Shown here piece by piece: positions 57,438-64,000 of a stretch of 64,000 bases of DNA. Origin of the DNA: Erinaceus europaeus (taxonomy: Eukaryota > Chordata > Mammalia > Eulipotyphla > Erinaceidae); the NCBI RefSeq assembly GCF_950295315.1, contig NC_080164.1, forward strand, positions 109,264,447 to 109,328,446, given 5' to 3'. Position 1 is the stretch's first letter; every line of letters begins with the position of its first letter. The notes below the pieces were generated by a model, which saw only the letters and a program-made list of their open reading frames with translations, was not told where the DNA came from and did no database searches. The position numbers and the translations under genes are program-made.

Positions 57438-57577
57438 TAACACCCATTCAAGATGGAGTCAGGAAAGGAAACCTCAGGCATGAGAATAATTAGCATAGCC
57501 ATTGTGCGATCTACCATTTCTAATAGAGAAGGTAATGGAGAGTTTTACACATCAACAAGTCTATTTAACCTTTTGTT
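57378..57577. repeat. Direct repeat pair of about 60 bp, spaced 140 bp
   Basis: ATTTCTAATAGAGAAGG through TTTAACCTTTTGT occurs at 57378-57437 and again at 57518-57577 with several differences. On the minus strand each copy begins with an AAAGGTTAAA run followed by TGTTGAT. Confidence 0.85.
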
Positions 57578-57835
57578 TAGACCAACTTAGTTAAAATATA
57601 TTGATTGTTAACTAATTTTTTACCTCAGACTTTAAATGTAAGTTAATTTTATCTTTATGAGAATTACGTTGAAAACCTTTTTCATTTAACTTTGACTAGT
57701 AAGAATTTAGCCTTAAAGTTACTGTTTACCAAACTTTAAACATACACATAAACATGGTCATTAATACACAAGGAGAGAAAACTTTGTTATGAAGACATGT
57801 CATTTTAAACACGAATTTAGATATGTACTGTCTTA
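57578..57835 (-). mobile_element. ERV-B 3' internal or flanking region
   Basis: AT-rich sequence between the coding-like part of ERV-B and the LTR remnant. No polypurine tract or env similarity is recognised. Confidence 0.4.
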
Positions 57836-58206
57836 GTTGTTGGGGGGGGTTCACCATCCAGAGGTGGCTTTCCACGCAGCTTCACTTCTAGGAATTGCAG
57901 GTTGCAATCTCTGCATAAATCTCTGCGTACTCCAGCTTGTCTGCCTTCAGACCGGACCGGCGGCTGGAGATATCGTGTGCCCAGTTTCGGCAGGGAGCCC
58001 GGGGGTCCAGGAGGTCCGGGATCGTTCCAGAATTTATAGCAAGAGGGCAGGAGGGCCAGCATTGTAAAAGGCATGGGCTGAGGTGCCCAGGGGTGGCGGC
58101 CAGGATAGGCCGCCGCGGCTCTGCCCCATGGCCCTGCCATGTCTGCTGCCCTGTTCGCAGTGGCCGAGCAGCGTGGAGGGATCACACGTCCAGTGCCCTG
58201 CGCCAC
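57817..58206 (-). pseudogene. ERV-B downstream open segment, unidentified
   Basis: Open segment with LPSCYKFWNDPG, a proline/glycine run and GSLPKLG, aligning with ERV-A near 8640-8700 (PPSCYDAWADPG, GSLPELG). It shares the end KLRGKPPLDGEPPPTTK with ERV-A KLGKRSPQDNAPPKTND. No known retroviral domain is recognised. Confidence 0.45.
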
Positions 58207-58560
58207 ACAGTGGAGAGCCGGCTCCTGTGGGCTGGCCTACGTGCTGGCATTGGGCTCCTGCGTGGTGGCGTTGGGCTCCTGCGTGGTGGCATCCGGCTCC
58301 TGCGTGTTGGCGTCAGCCTCCTGCGGGCTGGCGTCAGCCTCCTGCGGGCTGCGGGGCTGCGGGGCTGCAGGGCTGCGGGCGGGGTTGTCTGGGCACAGCC
58401 GGCTGGCTGGCTGCTTAACCAGGTGGAAACAGCAGCTCCGCGCCTCCCCTCCCACCCGCTGGCTATTCCCACTGGCTGTTCTGAGTTCGCCCGAGCAAGT
58501 GGAAACCACAAAGTGGTCCAGAGATAAATGTTCCAGAAACAGCAAAACAGTCTCGTGAAG
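57930..58560. other. CpG-rich island inside ERV-B
   Basis: GC- and CpG-rich stretch (CCGGACCGGCGGCTGGAG; GGCCGCCGCGGCTCTG) in otherwise AT-rich intron. It coincides with the ERV-B coding-like region, so it is viral rather than a host promoter as far as the sequence shows. Confidence 0.75.
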
Positions 58561-58610
58561 AAAGAGCAGAGGCCTTTGGAGATCTCTTCACAAGCAGAAG
58601 AGAAGGCCAT
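58182..58610 (-). CDS. ERV-B small ORF (142 codons), related to the ERV-A ORF
   Basis: The ATG at 58610 lies about 50 bp after the primer-binding site. The product starts MAFSSACEEISKGLCSFFTR, followed by a hydrophobic stretch (LFCCFWNIYLWTTLW) as in ERV-A, then an arginine/proline-rich tail encoded by 21-bp tandem repeats. I do not recognise the family. Start position and N-terminal pattern are conserved between the two proviruses, which suggests a real viral ORF in the ancestor. It is not a typical matrix start, having no glycine at position 2. Confidence 0.5.
   Translation of the reverse strand: MAFSSACEEISKGLCSFFTRLFCCFWNIYLWTTLWFPLARANSEQPVGIASGWEGRRGAAVSTWLSSQPAGCAQTTPPAALQPRSPAARRRLTPARRRLTPTRRSRMPPRRSPTPPRRSPMPARRPAHRSRLSTVWRRALDV
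58240..58350. repeat. 21-bp tandem repeat in ERV-B
   Basis: About five units related to GGGCTCCTGCGTGGTGGCG(TT). In one minus-strand frame they read as a heptapeptide repeat (QEPNATT, QEADASP forms). Because the unit is a multiple of 3, all frames stay open through it. Confidence 0.9.
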
Positions 58611-58660
58611 AGTACATAGGTAGCCAAATTGTCTTTACTTATCTGAGAGATGTGCAGGTC

Positions 58661-58678
58661 AGGTCCACGTGGGCGCCA
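58661..58678 (-). promoter_or_regulatory. ERV-B primer-binding site, probably tRNA-Lys type
   Basis: On the minus strand, TGGCGCCCACGTGGACC starts 2 bp after the LTR end. It resembles the lysine site seen in ERV-C with one base missing. Confidence 0.75.
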
Positions 58679-58680
58679 TT

Positions 58681-59123
58681 TGTTGTTAAAATTCGGCGGC
58701 TCCAGCCGGCCGGGCTAGCTTCACGGGCGGGTAACAGAGACGACCAGAGACATACGGCTGGGCAGGGAAGCTGTATTTCTTTATTCAGGAACAACGATTC
58801 ATAAACTAAACCAAACTAATCACCAAACAGAACTCTGCTGTCTCTTTGCAGCGGCGCAAGCACTCTCTCTTACTCTGTAACTCTGGAACTCTCGACCTCG
58901 GGAACCCTCTGAAACTCTGGGACTCTGGCAGGGTTCCTAGGGGCGGGGCCAAGCAGGTTCACGAAACTAACGGGACTGATCCAATTCTCTTGGCAGGGGA
59001 GATCTAGAACAACCCAACGTAAAGCACACAACAATCGTCTTTACTAACTAGCTTTCTTGTAACACAATTAGCTTTCAGATCTGACCTGTTTATGATCTTG
59101 ATGATATATGCATATTTCCAACA
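58681..59123 (-). mobile_element. ERV-B 5' LTR
   Basis: On the minus strand it begins TGTTGGAAATATGC (ERV-A begins TGTTGGTATGC) and ends TTTTAACAACA, about 443 bp. The polyadenylation signal AATAAA (plus-strand TTTATT at 58780-58785) lies in GRID2-sense orientation. The R/U5 region resembles ERV-A. A 10-mer-like CTCTGGRACTC motif recurs several times at about 58880-58930. Confidence 0.8.
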
Positions 59124-59552
59124 GACAAAATAACATCTGTCATCAATTATACCCAATATAATGCCTTGGGTTTCCAGTTGATTATACCTTAATGCACCAT
59201 CAAAATGGTTTTTCTCACCTTAAAATGCCATCTTTTTTTCATTTAGGCTGTGTCAGTTCACTAGCTACCAAAAACTCAAGCAGAAAGCAGTGACTTTAGT
59301 AAGTCTCAGAAATCTACTCCCAAACAACAGCAAACCTTGTAAACAATAAAACACCGTAAACATTGATTTAGCCAGATGTATTTTAAGTTAATTAATGTTG
59401 CTACGTAATGGCTTTACCATATAAATATGTATTTATATTTCATATTATGTTGACAGGATGTTTCAACTAGATAGCTTTGAAAAGTTGCACCATTTTCTTT
59501 TCCTAACAGTAAATAAGTAGGAGTGATCTGGAAATAATAGAATATATTGGAA
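59124..59552. other. Intronic sequence with no recognisable feature
   Basis: No clear TSD to pair with the other end of ERV-B; no repeat recognised. Confidence 0.45.
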
Positions 59553-59838
59553 TTAAAAAATTGTATTTATTTATTTCCCTTTTACTGCCCTTGTTTTTTT
59601 ATTGTTGTAGTTATTGTTGTTGTTATTGATGTCGTAGTTGTTAGATAGGACAGAGAGAAATGGAGAAAGGAGGACAAGACAGTGAAAGGGAGAGAAAGAC
59701 AGACACCTGCAGACCTGCTTCACCTCCTGTGAAGCGACTCCCCTGGAGGTGGGGAGCCAGGGCTTGAACCGAGATCCTTACACCAGTCCTTCTGCCTTGC
59801 GCCACATGCACTTAATCCGCTGCACTACCACCCAACTC
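59553..59838 (-). mobile_element. S2 SINE
   Basis: TTTATTTATTTCCCTTTTAC, TTG-rich stretch, GCAGACCTGCTTCACCTCC, GGCTTGAACCGAGATCC, head complement CCACCCAACTCCC. The flanks ATTGGAATT and ACTGGAATT may be a degraded TSD. Confidence 0.9.
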
Positions 59839-60715
59839 CCGTACTGGAATTTTTTTAACAGCACAATCCTTCCCTGCTCTGCCAGTGACAAACTCTAATA
59901 AGCATATATGCATAAAAGTACTAAATGCCTTGATTTTTTTTTGTTAGGCAAAACACTCATTTACCTATTTTCTCATTTTTATAAACAAAATGATATTCTG
60001 ACTCTGCAACTATTTTCTCACTTTATAAATCCAAAGTCAGTGAAATTTCAAGTTCTCACACAAACTACTTTTTAGTAATATACAAACTTATAATGATCAA
60101 CAACAGAGGCACTCTGAAGTAATTATGTTTTATTTCTTTACAGGAATTATTTAGATTAATATTCATGACTGATTAGAAATTAACCTGGAAGGCTTTCTTA
60201 TTTCAGCCTTTATTAGTCTGATAATTCTCTAAGGAATCAGTGATCTGTCAAAAGTCAAAGTCTTAGAGAGAATGACTTTCAAACCCCAAAACAGGACTGG
60301 TTACCTTTCATAAGTTCCTAAAGCTGGAGTTCTTAGATGCCGGAGTCTTGTAAGTATAGCTGAGGAAATGTCAATTTGAATTGGATGTATTTTTCCTATT
60401 ATAATTTGAGAAAGGGGAAAGAAAGTCATTTTCTGGGAAGAAAGCATCTGCCACTCTGAATGAAACTAGCAGACAATCTGCCTCAAAAATATCACTTTCA
60501 GTTTTCGTCTTGACACCTAATCTCAAAACTAGTTTGAGAGTTCTGTGAAAACTTGATTAGGCAGCCACTTTATCCATACTGAACATGACGTCTGATTTAC
60601 AAAAGGTGCCTTTTGAGGGGGCAGTTGCAAAGCTATGCAAACAATTAAAAGCCAAACTAATCTTGAGCCAACAAAGAATCCTTCCAAATGAGCCAACAAG
60701 TCATAATATTTCAAT
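59839..60715. other. Repeat-poor intronic block
   Basis: About 880 bp, AT-rich, no recognised repeat. Confidence 0.5.
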
Positions 60716-60719
60716 ATAT

Positions 60720-61040
60720 ATATTTTTCCTCCAGGGCTATCGTTGGGGCTCAGTTCCTGCATCACAAATTCTCTGCTCCTGGAAGCCATCTTTTTTTGCC
60801 ATTGTCGTTGTTGCTGTTATATTCTTGCTGCTGCTGTTGTTGTTAGATAGGACCGAGAGAAATTGAGGGAAGACAGAGAGGGAGAGAGGATGAGAGGCAC
60901 CTGCAGACCTGCTTTACCACTTGTGAAGTGACCTCTCCCACTGCAGGTAGGGAGCTGGGGGCTCCAACCCGGATCCTTGTGCCTGTCCCTGCATTTTCGC
61001 ACTATGTGCGCTTAACCTGGTGGGCTACTGCCCTGCCCCA
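60720..61040 (-). mobile_element. S2 SINE, long subtype
   Basis: Extended segment GGGCTATCGTTGGGGCTCAG and AATTCTCTGCTCCTGGAAGC, TTG/CTG-rich stretch, GA-rich body, GGGGCTCCAACCCGGATCC, head complement GGCTACTGCCCTGCCCC. Confidence 0.88.
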
Positions 61041-61361
61041 CTTCAATATTTTTAATGTTTCTGCACTAAAATGTACTCAAGATATATCACCCAACTGTTC
61101 TAAATTTTGAAGTATTTAAACTGTCTGATTTTTTTAAATGACAATGTGAAGACGTAGGTCACCAGTTGCCTCGTTTTCACCTGCTATCAGATATGCTAAT
61201 TGTTACAAAGATATCCAGTCATTTCCTGAGTTTTAAATCATTTAAAGAATCTGAATTATAAAATTGTTTTCCTTCTAGTGTCCCTTATATAAATGGATGT
61301 ATTTATAAAGTAAGAATTTGCAATACATTTGGAAAATGTTTTCCTTTATCTATACTTTTCT
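61041..61361. other. Intronic sequence with no recognisable feature
   Basis: Nothing recognised. Confidence 0.45.
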
Positions 61362-61583
61362 TTTTTGACTTTTTATTATCTTTACTTATTAATTGATAAA
61401 AATAAAAGTCAAAAGGAAAATAAGAGAGCATAAAGAGGGGGAGAGAGATAGATAGACACCTACAGCCCTGCTTCACGACTTGTGAAGCTTTCCCCCTGCA
61501 GGTGAGGACTGGGAGCTTGAAACTGGATCTTTGTGCACTGTAACATATGCGCTCAATCAGGTACACCATCACCTGCCTCCCAT
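61362..61583 (-). mobile_element. S1 SINE
   Basis: TTTTATTATCTTTACTTATT, CCTACAGCCCTGCTTCACG, GAGCTTGAAACTGGATC, head complement CACCATCACCTGCCTCCC. Confidence 0.85.
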
Positions 61584-62094
61584 TTTTTTTTTAATAAAAA
61601 CTAGCGAGACATACAGTTTCTTTTATCTGGAGGATTTACATGAATTATCTACCATTTTAAATAATCAAGGAGATATATCAGGGAGATTTATTTAATCATT
61701 TTGTTGTGACATTTTTTGGTAGAGTGAACCTCAAAAGAGAGTGAGTTGCTCCATTTATGTTGAATAGAGAGATGAGGGATGAGAAACTAAAGCATGAGAC
61801 ATGATGTTACTCAGCTACACAACATTCCCTGGACCACATCTCTTAGGATAACTGAATCACTCCCCAATCCTCGTATTATATTAACTTTAGGTTTAAATTT
61901 ACAGAATTTCTGGGAAGGAAAGTCTACCAAGATCCATTAGCCTCTATGCAAATCAATGCTATATAAGTGATTTAAAATAAGAAGCATCTCCCTAGTTTTC
62001 CCATTCCTTTATCTCCTAGTATTTACCAAAGTTCCTGGACCATTGTAGACATCTGATAAATGTAGAAAAGTTAAAAGCAGAATGAATGAATGGA
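61584..62094. other. Intronic sequence with no recognisable feature
   Basis: AT-rich; nothing recognised. Confidence 0.45.
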
Positions 62095-62095
62095 A

Positions 62096-62362
62096 GTCAC
62101 GTATAATGGTGCGCTCGGTAGAGTGCACACTTTATCATGAGCAAGGACTTGGGTTCAAGCCCCCTAGTTCTCACCTGCAAAGAGAGGTAGGGGGTGGGGG
62201 GGGTTCACAAGTGGTGGAGAAGTTTTGCTGATGTATTACTTTCACTATGTCTATTTCACAAAAAGAAAAAGAAAAAAAAAAGGAAAAAACAATAGCTGGG
62301 GTGGTAGAGTTCAGGCACCAAACCCCAGTGACAACAGTAGTGGCAAAAAGAAAGAGAAAGAA
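62096..62362 (+). mobile_element. S1 SINE, long subtype
   Basis: TATAATGGTGCGCTCGGTAG head, GGGTTCAAGCCCCC, a G run near 62198-62204, CT-rich body, A-rich stretch, and the extended segment CAGGCACCAAACCCCAGTG. Confidence 0.75.
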
Positions 62363-62365
62363 TGT

Positions 62366-62562
62366 ATGGTGAGGATCCCTGGTTCCCCAGAACCCCACCC
62401 CAGTAGGGAACGAGAGAGACAGGCTAGAAGTATGGATCAACCTGCTGACACCCATGTTCAGCGGGGAAGCAATTACAGAAGCCAGACCTTCTACCTTCTG
62501 CACCCCATAATGACCCTGAGTCCATACTCCCAGAGGGACAAAGAATAGGAAAGCTTGGTACA
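62366..62562 (+). mobile_element. L1 3' UTR fragment lacking its terminal end
   Basis: CCCAGAACCCCACCCCAGTA, CACCCATGTTCAGCGGGG, AGAAGCCAGACCTTCTACCT; breaks off after GAATAGGAAAGCTTGG. Confidence 0.82.
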
Positions 62563-62880
62563 CACACATTATACAACCATCACCACTGTCTTGTTCCAGA
62601 ATGTTTTTTGCCACTCCAAACTGAAACTTCATAGCTGTTAAGCCTCACTACCCATATCCCACTTCCAAACTCCTAACAATTACAAATACTGTTTTCAACT
62701 TCTACAGATTTGCTTATTCTGGATAGTTCATGTAAATTGAATCATAGACTATGTGGCCTTTTGCATATGGAGTCTTTCACATTGCATAAGGTTTTCAGGG
62801 TGCATCCAAGTTGTAACATGCCTCAATATTTGCTTAATAACTAAATAATATCACATTGCATGGGTGTAATAGATTTTGTG
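62563..62880 (-). mobile_element. Ancient L1 3' UTR, antisense
   Basis: TTTGCTTATTCTGGATAGTT, AAATTGAATCATAGACTATG and GGTTTTCAGGGTGCATCCAA match the well-known antisense pattern of old mammalian L1 3' UTRs. Confidence 0.7.
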
Positions 62881-63061
62881 TCATCATCACAGAAGAGTCT
62901 ATGGGGAATCTGGCCAATCTGTCTCAGGAGATAAAACCTATCATGGAGGACCTGGTGTTGTCAGATATTTCTAATGTTTTTCAGGAGCTACCAGAAATGC
63001 ATTTGTCATGGAGTGCTTCCTAATATTGAAATGCTAAATATATTTTAAAGTAAATTCCTTT

Positions 63062-63257
63062 CTTTTTAAAATTTTCTCTTTTATTTGTTAGGACAGAGAG
63101 AAATTGAGAGTGGGAGAAATAACAAGTGAGAGAAACTTCTGTAGTCCTGTTTTCTCTCTCATGAAGCTTTTTTCCCAGTTGGCAGGAAGTAGGGGCTTGA
63201 ACCCTGGGACTTGCACATGGTTACGTGTGCTCAACTGGGTGCACCACTGTCTGGCCC
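63062..63257 (-). mobile_element. S1 SINE
   Basis: TTTTCTCTTTTATTTGTTAG, a purine body, GGGGCTTGAACCCTGGGAC, head complement CACCACTGTCTGGCCCC. Confidence 0.85.
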
Positions 63258-64000
63258 CAAAATGCTGCCTATATTTCTAAATTATGAACTGTACTTTTTA
63301 AAGCATCCTGAATGATAAGCTTTTGTTATGTGTTTTTGCCATAATAAATAAAAGTAAATTATAATTTGTTGCCCTTGTGGTGCCCAAGGTAGCTGGAAGA
63401 AATGGCTGATACACATGTACAGGCACATAAGCCCTGCCTAGATGCCCATCCCAGTGCTGGTATGAGTGAGAGAGAAAAATGCTTCTCAGTGGCATATCTA
63501 CATGAACCACTTCTGGGATGGCAAAACATTCAGCAAACAGTTGACAATATGTGGTTAGGTCTTCTGTTGTGACTCTGTCAGCATGCCCTTTAGTTCTTGT
63601 GGTAATTTCTGCTGTGAAAATTCACTTTATCATCCAGTGCTTCCCAAAACATTGTCCTGGACTTGTCACTCTAGGCTACCTGCTAGAAAGTGTCTCAATT
63701 TCATGGTACATTGAATGGCTACTCCCATCTAAGAGCCATGTGCTCCCATCTCTACCTAAGAGCCATGTGCTCTGTGTAAGATGAATCCTCTAGGTAATAT
63801 CACTTATATCTGCTTTACCTTAAAAAAAAAAAAGATATCCCAAATCATGAAAACACAATAAAATTGATTTTACTGAAGTTCTACTAGGTACCTGACACTA
63901 TCCTAGTCACTTCGACACTCTCACTTGCTTTGTGTTCAAAATGGCTCTTTGAACTAGTTTTATCAATAAGGTAAGAAATTCCCAGAGTCCTTCAGTAGCT
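63258..64000. other. Intronic sequence with no recognised repeat
   Basis: A short tandem duplication around AAGAGCCATGTGCTCC is at about 63731-63773. No exon of GRID2 is found in this final part. Confidence 0.5.

Noticed and set aside
57937..58558. Plus-strand frames of 111-196 codons across ERV-B
   Set aside because: The provirus is on the minus strand; these frames stay open because of the CpG-rich, 21-bp-repeat composition.

Overview
The window is mammalian nuclear DNA: about 64 kb of intron-rich, repeat-dense sequence carrying three coding exons of one gene on the minus strand. It holds no bacterial-style gene array. The dominant repeats are tRNA-derived SINEs with a B box of the GGTTCRANNCC type, and I recognise their overall pattern as that of hedgehog (Erinaceus) SINEs. 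The species call is an inference from memory; 'mammal' is secure.

Host gene: three consecutive exons of GRID2 (ionotropic glutamate receptor delta-2) lie at 53280-53453, 41323-41484 and 18428-18547, all minus strand, all phase 0, each with AG acceptor and GT donor. They encode 58, 54 and 40 residues (152 in total) of the extracellular amino-terminal domain. The introns between them are 11,795 and 22,775 bp. The window begins and ends inside further introns.

Mobile elements: (1) L1 retrotransposons, mostly 3' ends with a long shared 3' UTR and mostly on the plus strand, antisense to GRID2. They include a rearranged L1 at 4756-10860 and an L1 at 18745-20885 that has ORF1 joined directly to the 3' UTR with no ORF2 (half-L1 layout). 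(2) Three endogenous retrovirus (ERV) insertions. ERV-A (7869-9722, plus) and ERV-B (57274-59123, minus) are related short proviruses without pol or env that share a small ORF just after the primer-binding site. ERV-C (48168-51569, plus) is a betaretrovirus-like provirus reduced to gag; its capsid and nucleocapsid part is still open for 457 codons. (3) About 50 SINE copies. I use four working labels: S1 (about 200 bp, CT-rich body), S2 (about 260-340 bp, body rich in TTG/CAA triplets), S3 (about 110-120 bp, head like GATAGCATAATGGTTATGC) and S4 (about 150 bp, poorly conserved). These labels are mine, not database names. Several copies have clear target-site duplications (TSDs) or sit inside one another.

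Repeat-poor intron blocks lie at 1591-3250, 16690-18427, 21966-22895, 29370-32845, 43621-45730 and 59839-60715. The 29370-32845 block is the longest. Simple repeats include an AGAGA array near 350 and a long CTT/TC tract at 56350-56513, which reads as GA/GAA in the sense of GRID2 transcription.

Most short open frames in the window are repeat sequence or chance. The only host coding sequence I can support is the three GRID2 exons.
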